Assembly: GCA_963070105.1 (NCBI GenBank)
Contig: OY718806.1
Coordinates: 2,948,865 to 3,012,864 of the forward strand
Reading direction: 5' to 3'
Length of the DNA: 64,000 bases
DNA from: Litomosoides sigmodontis
Lineage: Eukaryota > Nematoda > Chromadorea > Rhabditida > Onchocercidae
Shown here: positions 43,519-57,172 of the stretch, one piece after another
Position numbering within the stretch: position 1 is the stretch's first letter
Layout: each line of letters begins with the position of its first letter
Notes under the pieces: model-generated
The model's input: the letters and a program-made list of their open reading frames with translations, nothing else
Told to the model about the DNA's origin: nothing
Databases searched by the model: none
Translations under genes and position numbers: made by a program

Positions 43519-43779
43519 TTATTTATGGGTCATCAGGAAATCCCTGAATGAATTTAACGCTGTGGGAGTGTCCTTGCTCCATTGATGCTCATCATGCTTC
43601 CTCCTCTCATTCCTCCTACTACTACCACTCACCACTTGCCGCTTTTCGTCCTTCACACTCTGTCCGCTAGGTGATGAGCAAGGCATATTTCTTCGATCAC
43701 TTTTCCCATATTTCATTTCACTTTTCTCTTCCTCTTTTTTTTCAGTGTTTATACATCCAATCTTTGTAGAAGACATCAA
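43519..43779 (-). CDS. possible small basic protein, unknown
   Basis: Uninterrupted 86-codon frame starting MMSSTKIGCINTEKKEEEK and ending NSFRDFLMTHK. Very rich in Lys, Arg, Glu and Ser, with no signal peptide or recognisable domain. No supporting splice sites or homologue recognised; it may be a chance frame in a purine-rich tract. Confidence 0.2.
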   Translation of the reverse strand: MMSSTKIGCINTEKKEEEKSEMKYGKSDRRNMPCSSPSGQSVKDEKRQVVSGSSRRNERRKHDEHQWSKDTPTALNSFRDFLMTHK

Positions 43780-45467
43780 TCAGTACTGGTCACGCACTAT
43801 CGCACACTGCTCAGTGACCAGGTGTTAGGTCACCATTGTTCATTGCTGCATTATGTAACCGGATGAACCGATATTAGCGAAATGGTCATTTCGTCATGAC
43901 ACGTCGAATGATTGACGCACATTCATCACATCACAACTTCTTGATAAACAAAGCTCGTATGAAATTTATGGTTACTTAATGAGAAATCGGTCATGCGAAA
44001 TGATTTGTCTATTCAACCTCACCATTTCTCACCTCAACAACATGTTCTCTAATATTTGTTAAACTTTCGTCAGTCGAAGGCTAATATGACTTGTTGCCTT
44101 AGATCTTAAAAGTTAATAAATTTAGCAATGTAATAGTACTTATTTGAAAAATTCAGCAAAATTAGAAAGTGAGTGCATCGAAGGATAAAACAAGTCATGA
44201 AATTTATCGATCAAAAGTTGTTACTAAATTGAAAGGAACCTGAAACCCTAACTAATTCGTTTGCATTGTTATTGAATGTGATTGTTCTATTGTTAAAAAA
44301 AAAATGCAATTAATTTGACACGCTAAAACTATTTGAGATTCCCTCTTCATTCCACCTTTCACAATAATGACCACTAATGTTAGCCAAATAAGCACTAAAG
44401 AATTTTCAGTTTCAGTTGATAAATGACAGGGAACATCGTCGTATCATTTTCGTGCATAAATAGCTAGCTATCAATAAGCGATGACTCGTAACACCGTTAT
44501 TTGACTACCTCAAGCTTTTCATTAATAAAAAAAAAAAAAAATAAAGAGAAATGGAATAGTCTCTTCCAGTCGCTCTATCACTACGGCATTTCATTAGAAA
44601 GCTTTCATTACGAAAAGCAAATTCCCAAGGGGGCAAGGCAATTTGATACTGTTTGCTTCATTCGTGGAATAATAATTAAGGCGTAAAAAGGAGGAATTAG
44701 GGAGAATGGTTCGTCGCGTGGATAACAATAACGATAATAATTAAAGTTAAGTTATTATCGACAATTATGTTTTCATGGTTGGTGCATTATAAGCCGCTCC
44801 ACTAGTGGTATTGCACTGAAGCGGATCACGTGAAGTCACTGCTAACTTCAGTAGTTATATAATGTGGAAGATCAAATAAGCTTTCAAATTGCGTTGTAAT
44901 TGCAATTCATATGATGAACTTCACTTTTGCACTTTAATTTCTATTTCGCAAATCAGTTTCATACTGTAATTAAAATATGCTGTTAATCGGTTATTGTAAG
45001 AGTACGGGCTAATTTATCAAGTTCAGTATTTAAACGAATCTGGTAAAAGATATAACTTAAAATCTGATGTAAATTACACCAAAGTGAATTTATTTTGCTG
45101 TCTGCAGGAAAGAAACAATTGTTTGTTCATAGTGCATAGACTGCATAAGTTACATTCAAAGTTAGGCTTTCTCTCTAGCCAACCAATCAGCTTATTCATT
45201 TTATTCTCATTGAATTTATAAGCCTCTCTCTGATTTTGCACTCATGAAAATTTAATGCGCTTAACTAATGCGTCGAATTCATTACAATTTGTGACTAAAT
45301 TACTGTCAGTGTAAACTGATTCGCAGCGTTGCTATAACTTTTGCCGTTCTCTCCGTTTGATAAACTCATATACCCAAATTTCACGCATTTCTCCTTTTAT
45401 ACTTTAATGGAAATTTTGCAGCGATGAATGAATGCACTGTTAGTCTTGCAGTAATATCTCATTTTCA

Positions 45468-45474
45468 GGAAGAC
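45468..45474 (+). promoter_or_regulatory. probable spliced-leader (trans-splice) acceptor of the LARGE gene
   Basis: CATTTTCAG ends six bases before the first ATG (GAAGAC, then ATG at 45475). A strong acceptor with no upstream in-frame exon is the usual arrangement for SL trans-splicing in nematodes; this is inferred from position. Confidence 0.5.
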
Positions 45475-48400
45475 ATGAAGGAAAGGCGAAAACGCATGAG
45501 CGTGTACTGCGTATGGGTTTCTCTAGTAGTCGTGGTTGTGTGTTTAGCAACTTTTACTGATAGTTTGTGTTTACTGCTTAATTTTCACATTCTAATTACC
45601 TGAGTAATCGCTAGACGTAGTTTGAATGAGTCATTTTTTAAGAAGTTTTTTTTAATTGATGAAATTATTACAGTATCGTATCATTTGCGCTCATACAAAC
45701 GAAACAGTAATTTGTTCGAGCAATTTCTAACACAAACAAATAACGCTGAAAATGAAAGCGATCGTGAATATCGCTCGCAACACTGCCAAGTTGATTTTCA
45801 AATATTTTACGCTTTAAAAGTGAATCAGTTAAGCAATCAACAAATCAAAATTATAAATAAACCAAAAAAATAAATCAGTTTAAGAGCTAATTAGCTAATT
45901 TAGGTATTACATTTGGCGTTAGTGGTGTGTGGCAGTGTTCGGTTGAACTATCCTTTGTCAACATTTATTAAAAGTATCCTCCGTTATCGTCAACATGCTC
46001 TCGTTTTGCATTTCCTCGTGGATGACGTTACTTCGAGGATTATATCCGTGTTATTCAGTACATGGCGATTGCCAGCTGGTAATTTGTTAGCTTACTGTTT
46101 TGAATTTTTTTTCCCTTTCAGTTATAACTAGGAAATTTGAATTCACTAGTTTCCTTAAATCTTCATATTGCAGTTAAAGTGATATTTTACAATGCTTCAC
46201 GGTATTTCGATCGCATTTCGTGGATTCCAAATCGACATTATTCAGGCAAATACAACTTGCTGAAGCTTATTTTAAGCGACATTTCACCTGCTAATATTGA
46301 TAAAGTCCATTCTAACTTAGCATTATTAAATATCAGGGAATATGTCGTACATTCTGTTAAAATAAAAATGCGTTTCAAATTTATTTGTGCAAAGCTTCAT
46401 GTGCGTGCATAAGTAAATTGCAGAATGATAATTGCACCTCACAAGCAGCGAAACAAATACGGTTTGAGATATTTGCTTCAAAAACTCAAGGTAGATCGAC
46501 GATAGCTCTATCAGCATTTCTTATCAATTTATGAATTGAACAGAACTGCTTGTGAGGTTCATGAATCCTACTGAGTTCGCTTTCTGTGCTGCACTGCACA
46601 ACCGAGGAACTCTTATCATTTTAGCGATTAAGACAAAAATATTCTAAATTCTTCAGGTAATCGTACTCGATACAGATGCACTGATAATGGATGACATCTC
46701 CCAGTTGTGGTCATTCTTTCTAAAGATGACCAATTCACAAGCTATCGGCTTAGTTGAAAATTTGTCTGACTGGTACTTATTTAACACGGGGACATCCCAA
46801 CGAATTGTTTGGCCAGAACTAGTACGTTTTTTTTAATAATAAAAAAATTTTTTAATAAAAGAGAACTTATGACTTGCAAAGTAATTTATAATTTTGAAAT
46901 GATTGGGAAAGTTTTACAAATTTTTAAGGATTATGTTAAAGGGAAAAAAAGGTTTACAGGGACGTGAATTTAATAGTGGAGTGATGTTGCTGGATTTAGC
47001 AAAGCTAAGGAACATAAGCTGGTCCCGTATTTGGAAAGAAACTGATTCAAAAAATAAACAGTATGGTTCGACTGAATTGGCGGATCAGGCATGCCAAAGC
47101 GCTTCTTACTTCTTAACATTCCAGTAGTAATTGTTCATTTTAGGTCACTTAATTCAGGTCATTTTGCTCTAACTATCAGCCATCAGTGTTCACCATCTTC
47201 CCGGAATTAACATAGCACAACAAAGTGCTATCTTAACCTTTGACATCTTTATTTCACAACGTAATTTTAAGGAGACGAATTCTTTCCCTGAGATTTATTT
47301 ACCGTATTTAGGATATAATCAATGCTGTTATAGTCGATCATCAGTGGATTATACAAAAACCTCCTTGTGAGTGGAACTTTTAATTGGGATTCCAGCCACA
47401 ACAGGATTTATGCCCTGTGGAAATTCCTCTTTCAAAGGTAAATATGCTTCCTACTTATTGCTCTAACTTAATTTTAAATATAACAAAACAATAAGTATGT
47501 GATGTTCAGTTGGTTCATTGGAATTCACCTTTTAAAACGCGAGTAATCAATCGTTATGCGGTATTGTTACGATATTACGATAATACAAGGGATATAGATG
47601 GCAATATATTTCGGTCTAACATAATCCATTGTCATCCTACCTCTGTTAGTTTTCTGCTGCATTTCTTTTTTATAAAAAAAATAAGCTTTGAATGAACAGA
47701 TATAATATATACCTACAACACTGAATGGAAGTTTTATCGGACAGAAATTGTGCCAGTCAGTGTAAATGACTGCACCGACCGGGTCATTACGAGAACAAAT
47801 CAACGATAATTACCATTTACGGTAATACAGTACACTGGTAGTTTCCTAAATGAAAAACACGTAATGAAACTTAATAATCTCTCTTAGAAACAGGTACATT
47901 CAACGCTTGAGGAAGTATCTGAATATGATGGCAATGATGATGGATGCAACGAAATACGACATGCTCGATGGATCACTTATCGAACGTTGTTGCACGTACG
48001 TCCCTACAATTTCACCGTAAGTTCCTTTCACTGTAAGCTATGAAAAGTCTGCTTAGATGCGTTCAACAACACCCAATGTAATAGTATACAACAGGATTTA
48101 TAAATGATTTGATTTGGAAATAACTGAAGGAGTGAGGTCGGTCGGTTTGAGCATTGTTAACAATGATAATAGCGCTAACTGTTTTCTGCTTATCTGATAT
48201 TTCACACTAACAGCAATAACGATGGTTGTTTTTTTTGACTCAAAATATGATATGAAACAATTGGAAGTTTGTTGTTTTTGCACCGACTTGATATCGTTGG
48301 GGTAAGAGGGTAACTGGAAAAAGAAGCAAGTGAAATATTCAGGCTACTTTAAAGAATGTTATTTTGACGACACAGTTCAGTATGGATCGTTTGATGCATT

Positions 48401-49826
48401 TCAATGTGCTGCTGCAATATTGGAGTGGACCTGTATCGGCTGCTGTTTATGTTACCGACTCCGAATTTTCATTGCTAACTCATTTCTTCGATGAAACTCT
48501 TGGCAATCGAACTAATATTGCATTGCATGCTGTTTACAAGGAAGGCGTATGCTTTTTAGTTCTTTGACACGTCATAAATCGATCTCAATTGCTTCACTAA
48601 TAATTTTTCATATTGATTTTACAGGCATACTATCCTATAAATTATCTTCGAAATGTTGCACTAAATAGCAGCAACGATGCATCATTTGTTTTCTTGACTG
48701 ATGTTGATTTCATACCAGGATCAGGTGATTTTTTTTTTCACTGAAAAACGAAATATTAGTATTAAAATTATCTAGCTTTAAATTGAGAAGCATTTGGTTG
48801 TACGAATAGCAATCTATTGCAAGTTCGTGCTTGTACGAATAGTAATCTATTGCAAGTTCGATCAGAATTTTAAGTGCAATTGAAAAAATAGTTCATTTCA
48901 GACTTTTTTTTTCGGGAAATTTCAATTTTTATGTCATTTTTCAGGACTGCATGAGATGTTATATGAAAAATTGGTAATAACAAATTCAACAGGCAAGAGA
49001 GCGTTTGTTGTGCTAGCTTTTGAATATGTTGGTGGTGGAGTTCCAGTGATTCCTCTTACCAAGGATGAACTGTTGATAGAATTAGATGCGCAACGCACAC
49101 AGATTTTCCGATAAAATTTATGGTTTCAGTGTCATGCGGTTACTGACTATGATCATTGGAGAAATGCTGATCGAGAATACTCGGTTCGGTATATTGATGG
49201 AAATTAAATCATTTATAAACACATTTTTCAGTTCCAAATTTTCTTAATGCTGCTTTATTTTTTCTATAACAAATATTTGTAGGTCTCATGGAAGACTGAT
49301 TACGAGCCATATATTGCAGTGAAGCGTAGCGGATTACCACCATATGATCAACGATTTGTTGGTTTCGGTTGGAACAAAGTATCTCATGTGATGTCACTCA
49401 ATGCTGCTGGGTGCGTTTATTTTTTTACATATCTAATTTAGATACACCATTCGTGCACTTCCTAATGTTTTTTTTTTTACATTTACAAATCTTTCCTTCG
49501 AACTTTATTTTTCGCAAACTCTTATTTTACATCCATTTTTTTAGCTTAATTTTAAATTTGTTTATTGTTCATTCTCATTATTTACGACATTTATTATTTA
49601 ATTCAGTTACGAATTTACCATATTACCGGATGCGTTCATTATTCACCATCCACATGTTCCTTCATTCGAAATGGTAGGCTACTGTTTGCTGCCGAAGTAT
49701 CGTAAATGCTTAAAAGCTCTAAAAGGTGAATTTGTACGTGATTTATTTCGTGAACAACGGAAGAATCGAATATCTAAATTTTCCGGATATAAACCGAACA
49801 ATTATTCCATTCTAGAGACTGCGTAA
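45475..49826 (+). pseudogene. lge-1: LARGE-type xylosyl/glucuronyltransferase with two in-frame TAA codons
   Basis: Golgi type II glycosyltransferase of the LARGE family, which elongates the Xyl-GlcA polymer on dystroglycan in animals. Fourteen exons: 45475-45566, 45621-45819, 45904-46078, 46174-46304, 46657-46821, 46960-47088, 47312-47437, 47510-47644, 47888-48016, 48343-48546, 48625-48724, 48945-49183, 49283-49410, 49607-49826. Total about 723 codons, close to the human length. Marks: cytoplasmic KERRKR then a membrane anchor, SWIPNRHYSGKYNLLKL, VIVLDTDA (first DxD), GLVENLSDWYL, VHWNSP, FSMDRL, FLTDVDF (second DxD), [20 protein letters not shown]. Oddities: TAA at 47381-47383 sits where the family has Gln (WNVQLS), and TAA at 49112-49114 where it has Tyr (TFRYHVW); the alignment around both is ungapped. 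The intron after exon 6 begins GC. It could be a recent pseudogene, a polymorphic null, read through, or an assembly error. Confidence 0.85.
48798..48861 (+). repeat. ~33-bp tandem duplication in a LARGE intron
   Basis: TTGTACGAATAG, then one variable base, AATCTATTGCAAGTTCG occurs twice in direct orientation, separated by a couple of bases, in the intron after the DVD exon (exon 11). Confidence 0.85.
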
Positions 49827-51291
49827 CGTCAGTTGTCTATTCTACTTTCCGCTACTTCAATGTCACCCTTTCCCGTTGTTTTTCCCTCCCTTTGTATAAT
49901 TTGAACTATTATTATATTTGACCTTATTTTTCAATAATTGACTATTTTCAGCGCTGTTTCCTCCTTTTTTGTGCAAATTATTAAATTCAAAAATTTAACA
50001 ACTTGTGGTCATATTTGTTGATTCGATCAATTGTACCGAAACGCGGAAAATGAACAGAAAGGTAGCAAAGCTATAATGCTAGATCTGTTCACAACTTGAT
50101 CTCATCTTTCAAAGTGTTTTAATTTATCCGGGTCTTCCTATTTCTTCGAATGTACTGTTAGGTGAGAGTGTGTTCGACTACATATTTTCCAGATGGTCGA
50201 CTTATAAAAGTAAGAAAAGTTTTCTTCGAAGTGTACTAATGTAATAATAGTATTTCAATCTAATTTTCTCATCAATAATCAATAATCCTGGCTAATGCAG
50301 AAAACAAACGTTGGAAATTCTGATCACGTATAACTTTTATTATGAAGCCATTTAGTTGAAAGAATTTATAAGCTGGAATCAACCACATTACTTCACTACC
50401 GTAACATTTCACGTGTTAATTAAATTCTTTCTCCATTCTTCAAACTAGATAAGTAACTGAAGCTTCAAAGCTTGACAAGAGCATCTGATTCGCAGAATCT
50501 ACTGTTTATCTTGATTTTGTAGGTGTATGAACCAAAATTTACTCATTGATGAATTTTTTGATAAATGTTTCAAATGAACTGCTGATCGCAGCGTTTACAT
50601 CCTAAGTAAGCGAATCTCTTTTGCTCACTATTCTTCGCCACTGTGCCTAGAACGTGACAAATTAAACGCATTACTTTACGAGGAAAGGATAGTTTGCATC
50701 TTTAGTGTGTGTAACTGTTGGCCAGTAATAATTTATTTGTTCAAATACAAACGACTTTACTAGCAATGCCTCATTTCCAGCAAAAAAAGGTGTTCTTACT
50801 GTAAGGTTTACATAACCGAAGGCAGGAGAGCACAGCGTGCACTTTACCAGTGGAAAGCTGTCGATTTGACAGTGAAGCCGAAAGTCATATGCCGTAGAAC
50901 ATCATTCGATGGATGTATTGTGTAGAAAACTATGGGTCAACGGTCACCTATATTGGTCATCTAAATTGTGGGATTGAACCAGGCATGCGTAAAATAAATT
51001 GTAAGGAAAAAATTGAGGAAACTGAAGGGCACTGTCATCTTGAGCAGCAGAGCCAAGTTGATGCCAATTACCCTCAACGAAGGCAAAGTTGCTCATGACA
51101 AACGTGCCACCTCTTGCGGACTCAGCGAAAAGTCAGATCACACTACCTTCGAATGACCTCTGTCAATCCTGAACTTGTGACCGCCTAGTCGTCGTCAGCT
51201 CACCACTAACCCACTTAGCATCGCCAAGCACCGCCCACTCACTCATCCGCAAATGAGAAACGTAACACCTACACAACCATCATCTACACTA

Positions 51292-51314
51292 TCTCCCTCT
51301 CTCTCTCTCTCTTT
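51292..51314. repeat. (CT)n microsatellite
   Basis: About ten CT units with slight interruption. Confidence 0.85.
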
Positions 51315-53813
51315 CTATGTGTTTGTGCGTGTTCCTGTGAATGCAAACATAGGTTACCCAACTATTAAGGGTCACTGACCAGTGCTGACCTTTGACCACA
51401 AGATAAGCCTTTCAGCAAAAACATTGATATTATACGAATGGGTGATTTCCAGTGCAGTCTGGAAACATGAAGTACATTATTGATTCAGAACAATTCAAAT
51501 ATCCCACCTCACGTGCTCAATGGATTGATTCGTCCTACTTTTTAGTGCTAATTCAAACATTTAAATAAACAACGATATGCAATAACTGCTGTAAAATCAA
51601 AATAAATGTACGAATAAACAAGTTTGATAGCGCGACTGAAGAGAGCGCCGTGTAACCTACCTCTCTTGCGGTAGCTAATGAGGGAAACGGTAAATATTGA
51701 CGATCTAAACAATTACAGAATGTAATATCATACGTATCGTAACACTCGTCAAACTAACGAAGGCAAAATCGGTAGTGCAACGAAAGAGACAGATGGTTTC
51801 GGCTTCTGGTCAAGGAATTATTCATCGCAGCTGGAAAAGATCTAATTGACCTTGGCTATCATCAATCTATCTGCTCTCCCGGTGGTGAGTGGGAGCGCAT
51901 AAGGTTGGATTAGATGCGCTGCTGAAATTGGAGATGATAATAGAAAAGTGGCGCTAAAAGGAACCATTTGAATGGGTCACATAGCATGCAACATCCGACA
52001 TTGATTTGCTACGCAGCAGCACAGGATATTGAGGGATAACCGTTGGAGAGGATCAATGTTACCGCCTGCTCATCTGAGGAGGACCGTCTCTCTCCCATAC
52101 AAATTATTTCTTCCTCTCTCACCTTCTCCTTCTCCTCCTCCTCCTCAACAATCTTTGCCTTCTTGATTTGCGGAACATTTCACTCGGCTACCACTACTCC
52201 TCATGGTTTCCCTTCTCCACCACAGAATGTTGCCAATGGGAAAGAAAATTTGCTAGGAAACAAAAAAGTGCGTTCACTGATCGCTTTGATGGGTGGAGAG
52301 GTGGACGTCGACGTGGAGGTAGAGGTGAAGGTAGAGACGGAGGTGGAGGTGACTGACGGAGGGAGAGGCGACTGTGAGCTCTCACTGCCTTCTTCCATAC
52401 ACAATTAATTAGCCAGCTGATGATCACCTTTGCGCACATCCGCAAATGTTTGGAAAGCCTAAGTGACCGGTGGGGATACACAAGAGCAGTAGAAAAAAGC
52501 GAGTTAGAAAAAGAATTAATTTGAAATATTCAAATATAAAACAACATCGAACGTTGTCCGGCGATGAATGGATGGCGGAAATACTTTAGTGATACTATAC
52601 CGAAACTAAATTATTCTATGATAAGCTTGGAATTAGTTTATGCGGAGGAAAGGATGATATATTAATATTACTTTTACATGGGTTACTCAATGAGGCTTGT
52701 ATGAAAAATGCTTGAATTAGGCACAGGATTGAATGTGTAACTTTCAGTGAGATACTTTCCATTTTACTTAATTCTTAAAAACGTATTTTTTATATTAATG
52801 GTATAGCAATAGCTTCTAGGCAGGACCTACACCTATCACATAGTTCTTCCAAAAACTCCAATGCTTAGCATCATTAATGGCTGAAGTACCGCAAGCTTTA
52901 CACATCCTGTGTTCATTTTACTCATAGTTTACTAAACAGATGGGTAACTAACTGTCCACTCCTCCTTCTGTCCTCCGAACGCCATTGTCAGCTACAATGG
53001 TGTTAAGCTCACCACTGATTTAGAGAGTGATGGAATTAACAACTTACGAAGAACGATGAAAGGATGATGAAATAGGAAGTGTGATCGCATAGCATCAATG
53101 GCAAGGAGTATTTTTCAATGTTATTGATTTTATGTGCTAAAGTAATAACTGAAAAATAGGCGTGAAAATTCAATCGTTAATCGCTACCAAACTGCTGCAT
53201 CGATAAGACAGGCTGCAGTTGTTGTTCCTTGAACTGCTCGGAAGAGTACTGATAGTTCGATGCCACTACTAACCACCTACTACTACCAGCTATTGCACAC
53301 ATACAGAAATCGAACAGCACTGATAACACGCAACACTTATAGGTAAATACGAGGATTACAGTTTAGCTGCGGTTAAAAGTGTAGTGTGAATGGTAGATGA
53401 CGAAATTTTACCCTCAGTAATAAGAGACACGCAAACATTCCGTGATCACATCGGTTAGTGAATTGAAGGAAGTTGCGACAGATGAGATGGATCATAAAAT
53501 TTAACTGTGAAACTCAACCAATGGAAATTGCAACAGTAAAACTTGTTCCAACGAGGACAATTGGTGGTAAATGACTGCCATAACTACCACTCGACCCATC
53601 CCTCCTTCCTCCCTCCCTCATCGCAGTGAGCATTCTCGCAAAAGGTGGGAAATGAGTATGAGTAGCACTATTCCTATTCCTTCATATGCATGGAAATTTG
53701 CAATTTAGGTAAACCACGAAATTTAGTCCAATTGTTGGAGCTGCGAAAAGAGAAGTTGCGCAGTTGAGTGGTGCTGGTGGCGGTGGTGAAGGAGGAGCGA
53801 TAGGGTAATTAAG

Positions 53814-53882
53814 AGAGGAGAGGAGAGGAGAGGAGAGGAGAGGAGAGGAGAGGAGAGGAGAGGAGAGGAGAGGAGAGGAGAA
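53814..53882. repeat. (AGGAG)n pentanucleotide array
   Basis: About 13 to 14 perfect copies of AGGAG/GAGAG on the plus strand. Confidence 0.97.
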
Positions 53883-54090
53883 GTGAATAAAATGGACCCC
53901 TTGGATAGATGTAATTATGACAACAATAAATGCAACAAAAGAGGTTTCACTTCCTCTCCTAAGGATGAAAGCAAGAGGGAGTGAGTGGATGAGGAGCAGT
54001 CCGCACAAGATGACCATAAATCATATACGTCTACATGATCTACAGTGATAATAATGATAATTCATTCCGCTTCCTCCCTCCCTCACTTAC

Positions 54091-54113
54091 CTCCTCCTCC
54101 TCCTCCTCCTCCT
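54091..54113. repeat. (TCC)n microsatellite
   Basis: Seven or so consecutive CTC/TCC triplets. Confidence 0.85.
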
Positions 54114-56053
54114 ATTCCTCTTCCCTTCAAAGCATCCCGAAATCTATGCCACATCCCAGCAACACCACCACCGTCACCCTTACCACCGCCACCATCACCG
54201 TCGTCGTCATCAGTGCGCCGAGCATTCGAGGAGAGCAGCAATGGGGCCGTGCTTGCTATTATATGCATGTGTGTGTACACGTACACATCTCATCTATGAC
54301 ACTCCATCCCTGCTCCTCATAATTCGCATTTAATCACACCAACCGAATCATAGCCGCCAATTACCTACCGGCTGCCCACGACGGCCGCGACGGTCAATAG
54401 TTTGAAGAAGGAAAGTTTGCATCGAACATTCAGGATTGACTGACTGGGCTGCGACAGTTGCTGCTACTGCTACCTCTACGCTACCGCTTATCACGTTATC
54501 ACTCAGTAGAAATCATTGCCGTTGTGAGTCAAGAAATCAGCTAAACATTATCATTCCAAACAGTAGTAGTATGGCTTATCACACAGACAATCATAATTAG
54601 AGGAAAAGTGACAAGGGGAAAATTTTTAAATCAACGAGTACGAGTGGCTGACCGTGCGATAGCTACTCTAAAATAAGCAGTGACCAGTGACCCGGATCAC
54701 CTACTTATTTTGTGTTCAAAGGTATCTTTTTTTTTCGTTTGTTGGAATTTAACCCAAAATGATACGGCTACTGTCATTTGTGGTATGACAGTGATAGATA
54801 TGATCAAATATAGTAGCCGGTAACAGCAATAGATAGTACTATAATCAGCTTTTCTTCATTTTAATTTTTTTTCCTGCTAATTTATATTATCCATGCTCTG
54901 TCCAATTTCTTCTCATCAATGGTAATTTTGCTCCACGAGTAAAAATTAGGTATTAGCTTAGTAGGTGAGATATACTGAAATATAAGTGCAGGTAGAAGTA
55001 CACATATGGATGATCTTTATCTTATGAACTATTGATGAAAGTGATGTTCCGACGTTGACTAAAAAGTATTTCATAGGTTGAAATTTTTAATAGCCACTAA
55101 ACTATCCTTTCTGTTCTTCGCTCAGAATTATGGTATGGATCGGGGTAGGATGAGTTTGATTGCATTGAGCATGGATGAGTATTTCTGATATTGCTGCTTG
55201 AATGATGTAATCAATCGCGTTGTAAATAGCGTCACATTAACCACTTGACCTCATTTACCTGTATGGAATTGTCAAGAATAAATGAATGTTATTTTTGTGT
55301 AGCCTCCTTCATCCGCCTAGCAGCACACTGCCATCCATCCACAACCATACTCATTTTCCTGTTCAAACACAGCAACAAACAGTTCACGTGCCACTCAAAA
55401 CAGGTCATCCTCGAATTGCTTCTTCGAGGGGAAGAGCACTGTCCACCTCATTTTCAATTTTATTTCTGTCTATTTGCTTCAGCAAAAATTCATCTGTTAC
55501 CTAGAGCAAAGAGTAAATTGTTTGACCATAAACAAACGATCAATTGTAATTTCAAGTTAGAGATAGAAAGGGAGATAAAAGCAGGTAGAGAGAGCGAGAC
55601 AGAAAGCTATACAGTTAGGTTAGATAGGACAGGAAGCAAGGAGTAGACAAAAAAGGAGAGCGATGTTTAATTTTCCTTTTCGCTTTCTCCTTTCCTTTCC
55701 CTCCTCACCGACGAATTATAATTTTGGTGTGATGGGTCGATAGCCAAAGGCCTCACTCATTTCACGCAAAGCACAGCAAAGTGGGAAAGGTTTTTCTATC
55801 AGAAGCTAATAAGATATGCTGCTATTGAGGTAACAATTCATTTCTGCTCCACAATGTAGCTTCTTTACTCTACCTTGAAATGAAGGTGGACACAGGAGAG
55901 ACAGCATCAACGACATCACAGCAATAACAATGATCACGAGGTATAATAAGCTTTAAGAAAACTGACCATCTACAGAATGACTGATACAAAAGAGAAAAAA
56001 ACAATATCAATCTGCGCTGCGTGTAACGACCGCTGCTGCTCCTGTGGTACATG

Positions 56054-56057
<4 letters not shown>

Positions 56058-56089
<32 letters not shown>
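56058..56089. repeat. (CA)n microsatellite
   Basis: About 16 CA units followed by three CATA units. Confidence 0.95.
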
Positions 56090-56095
<6 letters not shown>

Positions 56096-57172
56096 TACAT
56101 ACATTTATCATTGGAGATTTATTGTAACGGTTGTTATTTTGCTTCCATCGATGTATTCTTCTTCAGCTTACTTGTATACGCGTGCATTCTTATTTATGAT
56201 GTAAAGTTGAAATAAATGAAGTAAATTACAAGTATTTCCCAAACGCATCATCTTCGGAATATTTCAAATGAAACGTAAAAAGATAAGAAAGATGAAATTT
56301 TGAAAAAAAGCAGGATTAAATTAACATTTTTGTGAAATTTTGATAGAAAAGAATGCACCAGTTTCGTATTGGATTAATTCTTGGCGATTGGTTATACTAT
56401 TGTTGCAAACGCTATGAGTTCCCAAAAAATCAACGACAGCAAAAACAATTTTGAGCAATCAAATTCAATCAAAAGCAATTTTAGCACGAACTACTCTTAT
56501 GGTGAAAATATGTTTTACATTATCTCATTACTGTGTGAAATACTGATTCCAACAGAGTGTTTCTTAAACCTATTATTTTGTTTGACTTAAAATGTTTCTC
56601 ACTCACACATTTGCTTCTGTTCATACTCGTCTCGCTTAACTTCTTTACTCATTTCTCGCACTCCATTTTCTCCTTTTAATTAACACGCAAATGCACTTTT
56701 TAGGAATTTGCTGAAGTTTACAGGAGGAAAGTAATTCAATGCTGGGTTTATGTACACTAATGATTTACTGAATTACGCACAGTACTAGCTGATAATGACT
56801 CAGGGAATGATGGAGGCAGTACAACCGGTGAATGAATTAGAAGCGGTGAATTAAGATTATAGCGTGATGACTTCCGACTCGACTGATTGGAATATACAAT
56901 AGCACAAATGGATCCCTTCTGAAATGATTCAGATGGTGGTGAGTCAAGCGCCATGACCACTTGGATACGTCTCACTGCAACACGCGCACATTAATAAATT
57001 ATCTCACTGCTAACAAATATTTTAATAATTATTTTGTATACCATTTGTGTATTGGTGAATGAAATTGTTTTGCATAAATTTACACAGTTAAATTTGGCCT
57101 ATTCTTCCTCATACCATTTACAACTAGTAAATTTTCATAATTCTTGGTAGCAGTGAAGCAGAAGAACTAAAA

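Larger units (their letters stand above)
42117..45474. other. intergenic between divergent 8-Cys and LARGE genes
   Basis: Divergent promoter region for the two neighbouring genes, about 3.4 kb. The only possible coding stretch is the minus-strand frame 43519-43779. The remainder is AT-rich and has no visible structure beyond short homopolymers. Confidence 0.5.
49827..57172. other. long gene-poor stretch rich in simple repeats
   Basis: About 7.3 kb between the 3' end of LARGE and the 3' end of the stargazin-like gene. I find no exon set with family similarity. It contains a CT run (51292-51314), purine-rich tracts (52280-52370), an AGGAG pentamer array (53814-53882), TCC runs (54091-54113) and a CA run (56058-56089). 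Open frames here are mostly low-complexity translations. Confidence 0.6.

Noticed and set aside
52043..52481. Overlapping frames on both strands with Ser, Val-Glu or Pro runs
   Set aside because: Low-complexity purine/pyrimidine tract; no start context, splice sites or similarity.
55245..55646. 133-residue plus-strand frame
   Set aside because: Composition not protein-like, no domain, isolated in a repeat-rich stretch.
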